22,361 nt of DNA, from contig JBFHTA010000032.1 in assembly GCA_041590855.1 (NCBI GenBank), forward strand, positions 1 to 22,361. The letters are read 5' to 3'. Position 1 is the stretch's first letter; each line of letters opens with the position of its first letter. The notes beneath the pieces were generated by a model. It did no database searches and was not told the origin of the DNA. It saw only the letters and a program-made list of their open reading frames with translations. This document shows positions 1-8,239 of this stretch, piece after piece. Position numbers and translations under genes: made by a program. This stretch comes from Litoribrevibacter sp041590855 (GTDB taxonomy: Bacteria > Pseudomonadota > Gammaproteobacteria > Pseudomonadales > Litoribrevibacteraceae).

Positions 1-1572
1 AGCTGCGCTGTTGCGGCGCAATGCATCCAGCATGGCATCGTCCATTTCAAGCAACTCATAAACACCAATCCGACCGGAATACCCTGTGTTATTGCACTGA
101 TGGCACCCCCGACCTTTCATAAACACTGAATTGGCGTGCTTGGCACTGATGTTCTTGACCCACGCCCGTTCCTGAGGAGTCAGCTGGTCCGGTTGAGCAC
201 AATATTCACATACTTTTCGAATCAGCCGTTGAGCAATAACTGCACGTAATGACGAGGCCACCAGATACGCATCACACCCCATATCAATCAGACGCATGGC
301 TGTAGAAATGGAATCATTGGTGTGCAATGTGGATAAGACCAGGTGACCGGTCATCGCTGCTCTCAAACCAATCTCGGCGGTTTCCTGATCCCGCATCTCC
401 CCCACCAAAATGATGTCAGGGTCTTGTCGCAAGGCCGTACGCAATACCGAAGCAAAGGTCAAACCGACTTTGGTGTTGACCTGTACCTGAGTAATCCTCG
501 GTAGTCGATATTCAATCGGGTCTTCCGCTGTAATGATTTTCTGTTCCGGACGATTCAGTAAGTTCAGTGCCGAATACAGGGTGGTGGTCTTACCACTCCC
601 GGTCGGCCCGGTCACCAGAATCATGCCATGAGGTCGATGAATCAGGGTTTCAAAGCGATGTCGGATATCATCCGGCATTCCCAGCTGAGACAACTCCAGC
701 GTTCCTTGAGACTGATCCAATAAACGCATCACCACACTCTCGCCATAGGGCGTTGGCAAGGTTGATAATCGGACATCAATGCTCTTATTCAGGATACGGA
801 TGTTAAAACGACCGTCTTGTGGCAAACGCTTCTCTGAGATATCCAAACCGGACATAATCTTAAGACGGGACACCAAAGCACTGGCGATGCGTTTTTCTTT
901 CATCACCTGTTCTTGCAGTTCTCCATCAATCCGAAGACGAACCCTGAGCACACCTTCGTCCGGCTCGATATGGATGTCCGAAGCCCGTACCTGCACTGCA
1001 TCCTCAAAGATACTTTGCAGCATACGCACCACAGGTGCTTCAGAAGCTTCCCCACTGCTGGCGATTTCTTCCAAGTCGAAATCAGTGGAGGATTGCAATT
1101 CATCTTCTAACTCGGTCGCCAACGAGGCAATTTCATCACGACGACGATAAGCACGATCCAGCGAATTCATCAAATCCTGTTCTTTGACAAACGCTGGTAA
1201 CACTGGCCGCTTTAGGTGGCGTTGCAATTCATCGATGGCCATCAAATCCAGCGGATCTAACATCCCCACCAAAAAGCCTTCCGGCTGATCCGCTAATAAA
1301 ATAGCGCGAAAGCGTCGGGCCTGGGTTTCAGGCAAGCGGGTGATTAAGTCTGTTTTCAGCTGGAATCTCACTAAGTCCACATAGGGATAGCCAAAGTGAT
1401 CTGCCATCACTTCAAGCATCTGTTGCTCGGTCACAAACTTGAGATCAATCAGCGCTTTACCGATCTTTTTACCACTGCGTTTCTGTTCATCCAACGCAGT
1501 CATCAGCTGATCTTCTTTGATCAACCCTTTACTGACTAACAGATCACCGATCCGGATTCTTGGTTGCGCCAT
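1..1572 (-). CDS. mshE: MSHA pilus extension ATPase MshE (GspE/PilB family), 3' end outside window
   Basis: Cytoplasmic hexameric ATPase that powers pilus extension. The frame is open from an ATG at 1570-1572 to the first base of the window (524 codons), so roughly the last 50 residues are missing relative to the usual size. Visible parts: an N-terminal MshEN domain with a 24-residue c-di-GMP binding motif (R7-x-G9 to Q30), a five-residue spacer and a second, less perfect copy (36-59); Walker A GPTGSGKTTT starting at residue 322 (bases 580-609); a downstream DPDIILVGEMRD Walker B and the LSTLHTND segment; and four zinc-ligand cysteines C455-x2-C458 and C490-x2-C493 typical of GspE/PilB ATPases. 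It starts one base after the mshN stop, so it is co-transcribed and probably translationally coupled. GspE of a type II secretion system is the alternative, but the MshI-N neighbours settle it. It is truncated only by the window edge. Confidence 0.95.
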   Translation of the reverse strand, partial: MAQPRIRIGDLLVSKGLIKEDQLMTALDEQKRSGKKIGKALIDLKFVTEQQMLEVMADHFGYPYVDLVRFQLKTDLITRLPETQARRFRAILLADQPEGFLVGMLDPLDLMAIDELQRHLKRPVLPAFVKEQDLMNSLDRAYRRRDEIASLATELEDELQSSTDFDLEEIASSGEASEAPVVRMLQSIFEDAVQVRASDIHIEPDEGVLRVRLRIDGELQEQVMKEKRIASALVSRLKIMSGLDISEKRLPQDGRFNIRILNKSIDVRLSTLPTPYGESVVMRLLDQSQGTLELSQLGMPDDIRHRFETLIHRPHGMILVTGPTGSGKTTTLYSALNLLNRPEQKIITAEDPIEYRLPRITQVQVNTKVGLTFASVLRTALRQDPDIILVGEMRDQETAEIGLRAAMTGHLVLSTLHTNDSISTAMRLIDMGCDAYLVASSLRAVIAQRLIRKVCEYCAQPDQLTPQERAWVKNISAKHANSVFMKGRGCHQCNNTGYSGRIGVYELLEMDDAMLDALRRNSAA

Positions 1573-1573
1573 A

Positions 1574-2866
1574 CTAATTCTGCGCCTCGGCTTGTTTGGC
1601 CTGGGCGTCCAACTGTTTAGTGATTTGATTTGCTTTGGTTGCCGCGAACTCACGAGCGTTTGCTGGTAAATTACCGGACTGCAGCGCTAATGAATACGCT
1701 TTCAAAGCTTTGTCGAGTACATTTTCAGCTTCCAGAGAAAACGCCATTGCCAACCACCAGCGACCTTCGGTCGGCTGTCTCTGAACCATCAGGTCATAGG
1801 CTTTAACGGCCCGGATATGATCCCCTGAGCGTTGAAACGCATTAGCCGCTAACCCCAGAAGTTCATCGGAGGCTGCAATATTCAGGTTGCTTTGGTCAAT
1901 GTACGTCACCAACGACTGGGGGGAGCGCTTGAGTAAAATGCGGGCTTTTAGTGCCTGATAACCCGGTTGATTTTTCTCACTCAATAATTGATCAATCAAG
2001 CGTTCACTGTGGTCGTAATCCCCGCGTTTAAACGCCTGAACGGCGGCCTCATACAACTGAACTTCACGTGTTTTACTTTTTGAAACCCGCGTGCTCTCCA
2101 GGGTTCTCTCTTTATCCATGGTAGATAGATCGGAGCCCTTGTCATCAATATCCCGACGTTGAACAAGCTGCTTCTGGTCAGGTTTCTGCCCTGAACGTTC
2201 AGAGTGGTCTGTATTCATCGGCCGAGGCGCTGGCTTTGAAACAGCAGGCCGAACACTGGTTGCTGTCGAATCAGACACTCCGGATTGAAAAGCCTTGTTC
2301 TGAGAAGCGTTATTCCCGGAAACGATCTCTTGGTCAGCCTGTAAAGCCGATTCAGGTTCCGTTGGACGAGTTTCCTGTGAATTGATCACACTCGAACGAA
2401 GCGACTCGCTACGTGCTTGATTAACGGGTTCAGAAGCCCGGACAGAGTGAACAGGAGCATTTTCCTTTATCAAAGGATCAGCACTCTCAGTTGTTTCACT
2501 CGCACGATTAACCATCTTGGGCTGTGGTTTGGCGGAAGGTTCCGACCGAACAGCGGGAGGTGTTACTGAACCTTCCGTCCTCTCTGCACCAGTCGCTGAG
2601 GGGGATTCTAATGTTGATTGCGCTGTTGAAGAGTCACTGCTTACGCCCACCAATGCCATTGGAGTACGATCAAAACGCCATTGCGTTAAGTACCCCCAAG
2701 CACCCAATAACAGCAGTACAATGACAACCAGTCCTACAATCAGAAAGCCCCATGATCGCTTGGGTTTGGCTGGTGCAGAAGAAGACTGGATCAGTCCTAA
2801 CACCGACATATCCTGCGAATCCGGCTTCTGATCCAAATCTTTTAACACGTCATTAATTAAGCTCAT
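1574..2866 (-). CDS. mshN: MSHA biogenesis protein MshN (TPR protein)
   Basis: 430-residue inner-membrane accessory protein of the MSHA pilus. The N-terminus MSLINDVLKDLDQK is characteristic of MshN and related GspB-like proteins. It is followed by one membrane segment at about residues 39-60, placing the rest in the periplasm. Residues ~65-260 are a low-complexity Ser/Glu/Gln/Pro-rich linker with little predicted structure. From ~264 to the end are TPR-like helical repeats (for example YEAAVQAFKRGDYDHSE and the DKALKAYSLALQSGN region). The ATG overlaps the mshM stop as ATGA, and the stop lies one base before the mshE start, so all three are coupled. The exact biochemical role of MshN is not established; a scaffolding role between motor and secretin is inferred from the TPRs. 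The long variable linker is normal for the family. Confidence 0.9.
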   Translation of the reverse strand: MSLINDVLKDLDQKPDSQDMSVLGLIQSSSAPAKPKRSWGFLIVGLVVIVLLLLGAWGYLTQWRFDRTPMALVGVSSDSSTAQSTLESPSATGAERTEGSVTPPAVRSEPSAKPQPKMVNRASETTESADPLIKENAPVHSVRASEPVNQARSESLRSSVINSQETRPTEPESALQADQEIVSGNNASQNKAFQSGVSDSTATSVRPAVSKPAPRPMNTDHSERSGQKPDQKQLVQRRDIDDKGSDLSTMDKERTLESTRVSKSKTREVQLYEAAVQAFKRGDYDHSERLIDQLLSEKNQPGYQALKARILLKRSPQSLVTYIDQSNLNIAASDELLGLAANAFQRSGDHIRAVKAYDLMVQRQPTEGRWWLAMAFSLEAENVLDKALKAYSLALQSGNLPANAREFAATKANQITKQLDAQAKQAEAQN

Positions 2867-3729
2867 GCCACCCTGGCCTTAAACAAACGCTGCCAAAAAG
2901 ATTTTCGAGCTGGCACTGCTTCTGTGTCCGTTAATGCCTTCTGTATGTGCTGTTTTGTGATCACATTCTCTCCCTGACTGAACGCCACCAACAAGGCTTT
3001 TTGAGAGACCACGTTGATCACCCGGGGAATTCCCGCCGTGCCTTTATGCAATGCCTTCAGAGCCGGATATTCAAACAGCTTGGTACCGTTATAACCCGCC
3101 ACATGAACACGCTGGGTGACATATTGTTCCAGCTCCTCAAAGTTAAGTTTGTCCAATGCAGCGGAATAAGCCAGGCGTTGCCTGAGCTGGCGAAACCGGT
3201 CTTGGCCTAGTAGTGCATTCAGTTCTGGCTGACCAAACAGCACGATTTGAATGAGTTTTTGCTGTTCTGTTTCCAGGTTACTCAGCAAACGTACCTCTTC
3301 CAGTGTGTCTTCCGGCAGGGATTGCGCCTCATCAATTACCAGAATTGTGCGTTTCCCTTGTTTGGCAATATTGATCAGTTGATCGTTAATGGCTTCAAAC
3401 AATTGGTAGTGATCCAAGAGTTCAACTTCAGGAATTTTCAACTCTCTCGCCAGCGCACGTCGAAGCACTTCTGGCGGCATTGCCGGGTTAGGAATGTAAG
3501 CGGTTACAAACTCGGAACCGGACAGCTGATTTAACAGTTTGCGACACATTACGGTTTTTCCGGTTCCCACTTCACCGGTAACTTTCACAAAACCCTCACC
3601 GGTGCCCAATGCAAAAACCAAGGTATTAAAACACTCTTTGTGGGTTTTAAGATTGACAAAAAACTGCGTATTAGGCGACAGCGTAAAGGGCAGTTTGGAG
3701 AAGCCAAAATGCGCACAAAGCTGATCCAT
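2863..3729 (-). CDS. mshM: MSHA biogenesis ATPase MshM (ExeA/GspA-like AAA)
   Basis: AAA-type ATPase of the ExeA/GspA family, thought to help place or assemble the secretin across the cell wall. Motifs: the HFGFSKLPFTLSPNTQFF opening that marks ExeA/MshM proteins, Walker A GEVGTGKT near residue 52, Walker B ILVIDEA near residue 129, a sensor-like IVLFGQPEL, then an AAA lid with GIPRVINVV. Start choice: I prefer the ATG at 3727-3729, preceded by GAGAG, because it leaves only two extra residues before the conserved HFG block. A TTG eight codons earlier (3751-3753) has a good AGGTGA ribosome site at proper spacing and would give 296 residues; the sequence does not decide. The stop overlaps the mshN ATG (ATGA). 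Unlike the full GspA proteins, it lacks a C-terminal peptidoglycan-binding domain, as expected for MshM. Confidence 0.92.
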   Translation of the reverse strand: MDQLCAHFGFSKLPFTLSPNTQFFVNLKTHKECFNTLVFALGTGEGFVKVTGEVGTGKTVMCRKLLNQLSGSEFVTAYIPNPAMPPEVLRRALARELKIPEVELLDHYQLFEAINDQLINIAKQGKRTILVIDEAQSLPEDTLEEVRLLSNLETEQQKLIQIVLFGQPELNALLGQDRFRQLRQRLAYSAALDKLNFEELEQYVTQRVHVAGYNGTKLFEYPALKALHKGTAGIPRVINVVSQKALLVAFSQGENVITKQHIQKALTDTEAVPARKSFWQRLFKARVA

Positions 3730-3814
3730 TATTTCTCTCGGGTGCTTAGCCAAGATATCACCTATTCATTAACCCAAGTTGTCGGTATTGATTTGAAATG
3801 TTGCGACGAGAACC

Positions 3815-5431
3815 TTATTGGAAAAAATCCGGGAACCGTTGACGCACTTGTTGCAGCTCACTTTCCCAAACCTGGCCTTCGGCGATTTTTGGTTTCAGCA
3901 AAATCACGAGCTCCACTTTCTCAGTGACATCCCGCTCTTGAGTAAACAGTCGGCCCAAGCCTGGTATGTCTTTCAACATAGGCACGCCTGCTTCCAGTTG
4001 TTGCGTCCGCTCTTCCATCAAACCACCGATCACAATTACCTGACCACTTCTGGCCCGCACTATGCTGTCTGTTTCCCGAATGGTCGAAAACGCCAAGGGC
4101 AGGATTAAATCGCCGCTGTCGCCCAAGGTAACGGTTTTGGTTTGATCCTCCACTTTTGAAATGGTTGGGTGCACGTGCAAGATTACTTCCGAATCCTGAC
4201 CAATATGTGGTGTCACATCCAAAGCAATCCCGGAGAAAAACGGAGTTAAGGTAATGTCCGGTGTATCGCTGGTTGAGGTGGATGTACTGGTCGTGGTACT
4301 GGACACATCGGTCACAAAGAACTCATCAGAGCCTACTTTAATCACGGCCTTCTGGTTATTCACCGTGGCAATGCGCGGGCTGGACAAAACACTGACGTCC
4401 CCCTGGGATTCAATCAGGCTGATAATGGCATTGAAGTCAGTAAAGTTCAGACCAAACTTAAACACGCCTTCCACGGAAGAATCCACCAGAGTACTTAGAT
4501 TACCGGTGTCAAAACCCACTACCACTTCATTAGAGGTATCCGTGATACTGGAACCAAAACCATTGCCAAAGGTATCCCACTGAATACCCGCCTGATAGCC
4601 GTCGGACAAGCTGACTTCCAGGATCTTCGCTTCGATAATCACCTGGCGCTTGATGCTCAACTCGGCCCGTTCCAGCATCTGTTCAACGTTTCTTAACTCA
4701 GACGGATACGCCCGCACGATTAACATGCCGGTATGCGGGTCAGTAATCACTTTTCGCCCATCTTGAGAGCCAATGATCATGCTGACGCTGTTCAATAAAT
4801 TCTTCCAGAAATTTGCCTCAATAGTGGTTTCCACCCTCGCACTTTGTAAGGTTTCGCTGCTGCTGGAGGCGGTAGAGGATGAAGAACTGCTTTCTTCAGA
4901 ACTGGAAAAAGACACCTGACCGCTACTGATCAAGGTGGCAGACTGACCACTTCGTACAATGTTCGGGTAGTTAATCGGGAACACCTTAGTCTGGATTTCC
5001 CGGGGTACAATCTGATATCCGTAGACTTTTGGCAGATAATCAAAATTATAAATATCACGAACTGCTTTCAGGGTTTCCTCAAGAGTAACGTTTTTCAGGC
5101 TGATGGAAATGTCGCCACGAACATCCGGATGCACCACCATGTTTTTATCAGTACCATCCACCAGACTCATAAAAAACTGCTTCGCTGGCGTATCGTTTGC
5201 GACTACATCAAAGCGTATATCCTCATCGGCGGCCGTGGTTAATTCCGGCAACATTAAATCCGCAAGCGCGTCCGGCATTTGATGAGACATCTGCTGTTGC
5301 TCAACATCCGACGACATCGGAGGAATCGGCGGTAGCTCTTTTCTCGGCACCGATTGACAGCCCGACACAAGCGCAACGGCCAACAGACCAAATGGGCACA
5401 AATACTTCAACCTTTGATTCATAACTGTCAC
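3815..5431 (-). CDS. mshL: MSHA secretin MshL, outer-membrane lipoprotein
   Basis: Outer-membrane secretin through which the MSHA pilus passes. It has a lipoprotein signal with lipobox VSGC, lipidated Cys at residue 25. A small N-terminal domain around residues 70-130 (DKNMVVHPDVRGDISISLKN) resembles the STN/N0 fold. N1-like and secretin core regions follow, with the typical GQVIVIGGLMEE and VPMLKDIPGLGRLF signatures near the C-terminus. Two low-complexity tracts stand out: a serine-rich run at about 176-196 and a Ser/Thr run at about 378-392. Start choice: GTG at 5429-5431, overlapping the mshK stop as GTGA, with GAGAGAGA upstream; an ATG three codons later (5420-5422) has poorer spacing. 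At 538 residues it is of normal size. A gap of 61-85 bases separates it from mshM, the widest in the operon. Confidence 0.95.
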   Translation of the reverse strand: MTVMNQRLKYLCPFGLLAVALVSGCQSVPRKELPPIPPMSSDVEQQQMSHQMPDALADLMLPELTTAADEDIRFDVVANDTPAKQFFMSLVDGTDKNMVVHPDVRGDISISLKNVTLEETLKAVRDIYNFDYLPKVYGYQIVPREIQTKVFPINYPNIVRSGQSATLISSGQVSFSSSEESSSSSSTASSSSETLQSARVETTIEANFWKNLLNSVSMIIGSQDGRKVITDPHTGMLIVRAYPSELRNVEQMLERAELSIKRQVIIEAKILEVSLSDGYQAGIQWDTFGNGFGSSITDTSNEVVVGFDTGNLSTLVDSSVEGVFKFGLNFTDFNAIISLIESQGDVSVLSSPRIATVNNQKAVIKVGSDEFFVTDVSSTTTSTSTSTSDTPDITLTPFFSGIALDVTPHIGQDSEVILHVHPTISKVEDQTKTVTLGDSGDLILPLAFSTIRETDSIVRARSGQVIVIGGLMEERTQQLEAGVPMLKDIPGLGRLFTQERDVTEKVELVILLKPKIAEGQVWESELQQVRQRFPDFFQ

Positions 5432-5844
5432 TCGGTCTCTCTCTTAATTTTTAAACCTTTAGCCGTGTTGATCGCCAACACTCGCTGTTTGCCATCCACC
5501 CGCAGAATGACTTTATCCGGATCGATTCTCAACACTTTAGCCCCTGCAACACGGTCGCCTTCCGACACCAGCTTTTCATTAATAATGGCTCGTTTTCTCT
5601 GTTCGGAGATCAAAATCTGGGAAAGCACAAAATTAGTCGACTGATACGCTTTCTTGGTGGACGCCACCCCAAACCCGGGTGGACGCATCGGGTCCGCCCA
5701 AGCGACACTATTCATGCCGACCAATGCCGAGGTGAGAACCACACATAATACGGCAGAGAATAAAGGGCCAGCCGATAGATTAAATACACCTGCGGCTATC
5801 GATTTAGATCGATGCGTCACTCTGTTGTTTCTATTGATAAACAC
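5428..5844 (-). CDS. mshK: MSHA biogenesis protein MshK (PilP-like)
   Basis: Small periplasmic pilus assembly protein of about 138 residues, functionally comparable to PilP/GspC-type linkers between platform and secretin. It has an N-terminal hydrophobic segment (about residues 25-46) ending in VAWA-DP, so either a cleaved signal peptide or an anchor. The DPMRPP motif directly after it is typical of MshK. The C-terminal part (LILISEQRKRAIINEKLVSEGDRVAGAKVLRIDPDKVILR) is an HR/PilP-like beta domain. Start choice: AAGGA precedes both a TTG (5845-5847) and a GTG (5842-5844); the GTG has the better spacing of about 8 and is used here. Both overlap the end of mshJ. The stop overlaps mshL (GTGA). 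No ATG lies near the start, which is unusual but consistent with its neighbours. Confidence 0.85.
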   Translation of the reverse strand: MFINRNNRVTHRSKSIAAGVFNLSAGPLFSAVLCVVLTSALVGMNSVAWADPMRPPGFGVASTKKAYQSTNFVLSQILISEQRKRAIINEKLVSEGDRVAGAKVLRIDPDKVILRVDGKQRVLAINTAKGLKIKRETE

Positions 5845-6481
5845 CAATTAAATCCTTACTGGTACTCAGGGTGTATACTTCCAGACTCAAGCGCCCTACC
5901 GGGTAATCTTTCATTTGAAATACTAGATTACGCCAAAACACCCGTTCCGGCAGCTGCTCGACACGCGCCAAATACGATTTAACCTGGTCATACTGGCCTT
6001 CCATCTCCAAACGCAACGCATGTTGGTACAAGTCCGGAGAGCGATTCCCACCTACAGAAACAGGTACGGCATCGATACTTTTCACCGAGGTTAACGTCAA
6101 TCCCGACTCTTTATTCAACAGGGAAGCCAGTACATCTGACATCTGCCCCGGCTCGATCAACTTGTCAGTAATCGACTGAATCTCTGTGGAATAGCGAGCG
6201 GCATTCTGCTCGGCCTTCTCGATTTTCTTACGAACAGCCGCGTTAGGGTCAACCGTAGAAGCGGCGATCACTTCTGCAATCTCTACCCGAACCTTATCAA
6301 TCTTTGTTTTAACGTCCCGTTCCTGGTTACTTAATTGCGTCTGTTTGGCCAGTAACGGATCAAACACCAGCATTTGAAATGCCATATAGAGCACAACCAA
6401 CAAGGTAACGAAAATAATACCGCGCTCCCGTGCGGTTAATCCGTCTAATTTTTCGGAAAGCTCAGCCCATTTAGCCTTCAT
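5831..6481 (-). CDS. mshJ: MSHA biogenesis protein MshJ (PilO-like)
   Basis: 216-residue inner-membrane alignment protein. A short cytoplasmic N-terminus (about 20 residues) is followed by one membrane helix at about 21-41 (GIIFVTLLVVLYMAFQMLVF). A periplasmic coiled coil at ~42-105, rich in Lys/Glu/Gln, leads to a C-terminal ferredoxin-like domain (VPVSVGG...LYQHALRLEMEGQYDQVKSYLARVEQLPERVFW), the layout of PilO/GspM. With the PilN-like protein encoded just upstream it should form the periplasmic part of the alignment complex. Its ATG overlaps the stop of that gene by 11 bases, and its own stop lies inside mshK, so expression is probably coupled. Assigned as MshJ rather than PilO because of its place between mshI and mshK/L and the absence of other type IVa genes. 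Confidence 0.88.
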   Translation of the reverse strand: MKAKWAELSEKLDGLTARERGIIFVTLLVVLYMAFQMLVFDPLLAKQTQLSNQERDVKTKIDKVRVEIAEVIAASTVDPNAAVRKKIEKAEQNAARYSTEIQSITDKLIEPGQMSDVLASLLNKESGLTLTSVKSIDAVPVSVGGNRSPDLYQHALRLEMEGQYDQVKSYLARVEQLPERVFWRNLVFQMKDYPVGRLSLEVYTLSTSKDLIGVYQ

Positions 6482-7091
6482 TCTGCTTAGCTCCCGTTTC
6501 TGTACTTAAAATAAAATGCAGATGGCCACTGTTGTCGGCATCCCGCTCTAAATTAAACAAGTTAAACGCACGCCCCTTGAACGACCCCGCTTGCTTAAGA
6601 CCATTAATGTAGCCTGGCAATACATCCGGTTGAGAGACCAGCCCTTTTAACCGCATGGATTTCCCTTCCGACAATAAGTCGATACGCGTCAGCCAAACCT
6701 GGTGATGATCGTACTGGCTCAGGTCTTCAAAAATACCGGAAAATGCTTGGGCGTCTTTCAGGGTATCTGATTGCAGGTACCTTAGCAGACGCACCTTATT
6801 TTCGTTCTGTTCGTTCAGTGCTGCCAGTTGTTGTTCCAACGCTTTACTCTTTACCAGCTTAGGATATTTGCGTTTGGTGTCTTCCAGTTCTTTTTGTTTG
6901 TCTGCCAAGGTTAACTGCAGATCGTCCAACTCTGCCTCTTGCGACGGAATGGGATAATACAAAGCGAGTGTCGCCAAAAGTAAAACAGCGAAGGCCATGC
7001 CCAGGTACTGCAGCATTTTGATTGCAGGCAAGGCAATGACAGGAGGTCTGAACTCGTCACTGTAAAAATTAACTTTTTGATTAATCCTCAA
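6471..7091 (-). CDS. PilN-like MSHA biogenesis protein (sometimes called MshI2)
   Basis: About 206 residues. The short N-terminus INQKVNFYSDEFRPP resembles the cytoplasmic PilN/GspL tail that binds the PilM-like partner. A single membrane helix at about 27-47 is followed by a coiled coil (~50-100) and a PilN-like periplasmic domain (YDHHQVWLTRIDLLSEGKSMRLKGLVSQPDVLPGYINGLK). Start choice: TTG at 7089-7091, placed five bases after a strong GGAGG. The longer reading from the TTG at 7101-7103 would swallow that ribosome site into the coding region. With the chosen start the overlap with mshI is 11 bases, the same as the overlap with mshJ downstream. In many genomes this gene is a separate ORF between mshI and mshJ without a settled symbol, so I leave the symbol blank. 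Confidence 0.85.
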   Translation of the reverse strand: MRINQKVNFYSDEFRPPVIALPAIKMLQYLGMAFAVLLLATLALYYPIPSQEAELDDLQLTLADKQKELEDTKRKYPKLVKSKALEQQLAALNEQNENKVRLLRYLQSDTLKDAQAFSGIFEDLSQYDHHQVWLTRIDLLSEGKSMRLKGLVSQPDVLPGYINGLKQAGSFKGRAFNLFNLERDADNSGHLHFILSTETGAKQNEG

Positions 7092-8034
7092 GCCAGCCTC
7101 CAATCACTGCACCTATGGCAGAAATACAATGATCCAATGTGTCAGAAGACTGCGATTGGTGAGAAATATTCTCGGTCAATTGCCAATGCCAGGGCTGAAC
7201 CATTACATCCAGTTTTTCATTCAACACGCTGGCCAAACGCACCACATTAACTTCGGCTGGCATAATAATGACCCGATTAACCAGACCTTTACCTAATTGG
7301 CTCTCGTAATAATCCAGTGAACGTTTTATATCAAACATCAACTCATCGCACTGCGCTAAATCGTACTCGGACAATTCGTCTTCGTGTAAACCGCTAAGCC
7401 GGTCAACACCGATGCCCAAGTTACGCGCCAAGTAAAGGTTTCCGCCTTCCACTAATCGCATCTGACCTTCAGACACCCCCAATGAGACCATGCCGGTGCT
7501 GTCCCCCTCGGTTACTCCTGAGGCAAATAACAGATTGCTTAGCGATAATTCTTCAATAGTAATGCCTTTAATGTCGATGTTCCGGGCTTCGCATACTTCG
7601 ATAATCGACTGAATGACACTCTTTTCAGACACCACCACATACACCATCTCCATTCGCCCACGGTAAGCATCCTCCGGCAGTCTGAAAAATTGAATGGATA
7701 CAGAGTCTAACGGCTGACTGATTAAATCCTTAACCTTCCATTGGATAGCATCAGCCAATTCGGCATCAGGCACATCCGGAGCATCAATCAGTAATAGGGT
7801 ATAAAAGCTTTCCGACAGGGAAATGTAGACTTCTCCCTGAATACGCTCTTTCTCAAGCAGGCTTTTTAAGGCTGGCTGCCATTGGTGATCTTCATAAGGC
7901 AGAAATGTCGCTGTTTGCACATGCAATCCATTCTTGGTTGAGAGTTTGGCACACGCCACCCCATCGGCCTCTATCGAGATGCCTTGCATCCAAGACGTCC
8001 GCTGCTTCTTTTTCAATCCCGGCAGGCGTATCAT
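7081..8034 (-). CDS. mshI: MSHA biogenesis protein MshI (PilM-like, actin-like fold)
   Basis: 317-residue cytoplasmic protein and first gene of the operon. It matches the PilM/GspL-cyto actin-like family: ISIEADGVACAKLS is the phosphate-1-like opening; the segments DAIQWKVKDLISQPLDSVSIQFF and SVIQSIIEVCEARNIDIKGITIEELSLSNLL are typical of PilM-type proteins. A later SLGVSEGQMRLVEGGNLYLARNLGIG is the second nucleotide-binding-like strand pair, followed by RSLDYYESQLGK. Start choice: ATG at 8032-8034 with AAGGG seven bases upstream; a TTG two codons earlier would abut the ribosome site and is rejected. It is transcribed away from trmL, so the shared 205-bp gap should hold the operon promoter. 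Confidence 0.88.
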   Translation of the reverse strand: MIRLPGLKKKQRTSWMQGISIEADGVACAKLSTKNGLHVQTATFLPYEDHQWQPALKSLLEKERIQGEVYISLSESFYTLLLIDAPDVPDAELADAIQWKVKDLISQPLDSVSIQFFRLPEDAYRGRMEMVYVVVSEKSVIQSIIEVCEARNIDIKGITIEELSLSNLLFASGVTEGDSTGMVSLGVSEGQMRLVEGGNLYLARNLGIGVDRLSGLHEDELSEYDLAQCDELMFDIKRSLDYYESQLGKGLVNRVIIMPAEVNVVRLASVLNEKLDVMVQPWHWQLTENISHQSQSSDTLDHCISAIGAVIGGWLED

Positions 8035-8239
8035 TCTCAACCCTTGTTCCTGACTCTTATTCTTGATGTCGTATTTTCTAGCTCTTGATTTCTGAGCTCT
8101 TGATTTCTGAGCTCTTCATTTCAAAGCTCTCAATTTCTAAGAAAGTAAAATACAATTAACAAACGATTGTATTAGTTTAGCAACAATTTTAAACCTTATT
8201 GCTAAGATTAAACTCTAACCACAAGAATTTATTGATAAA
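8035..8239. promoter_or_regulatory. Divergent intergenic region mshI / trmL
   Basis: This 205-bp spacer lies between two divergent genes and must hold the promoter of the MSHA operon on the minus strand and that of trmL on the plus strand. The trmL side (8140-8239) is strongly AT-rich; the mshI side carries a 15-bp tandem repeat. Candidate -10 boxes exist (for example TACAAT on the minus strand, around 8165-8170, and TAAGAT on the plus strand, around 8203-8208), but none has a good -35 partner, so I do not call exact promoters. Confidence 0.55.
8080..8139. repeat. Four-copy 15-bp tandem direct repeat upstream of mshI
   Basis: Four adjacent 15-base units: 8080-8094 and 8095-8109 are identical (AGCTCTTGATTTCTG), 8110-8124 (AGCTCTTCATTTCAA) and 8125-8139 (AGCTCTCAATTTCTA) diverge at a few positions. 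All keep AGCTCT and ATTTC. The array sits 46-105 bases before the mshI ATG, in its promoter or leader. Function unknown; possibly a direct-repeat operator or a slippage-prone spacer. Confidence 0.9.

Noticed and set aside
779..1150. 123-residue plus-strand ORF opposite mshE
   Set aside because: Ser/Arg-rich composition is a frame shadow of the ATPase; no independent support.
1..1572. mshE as a truncated gene
   Set aside because: The frame runs off the window edge without a stop, so the missing end reflects the window and not a deletion.
8080..8139. CRISPR or coding origin for the 15-bp repeat
   Set aside because: Units abut without spacers, and no supported reading frame covers them.
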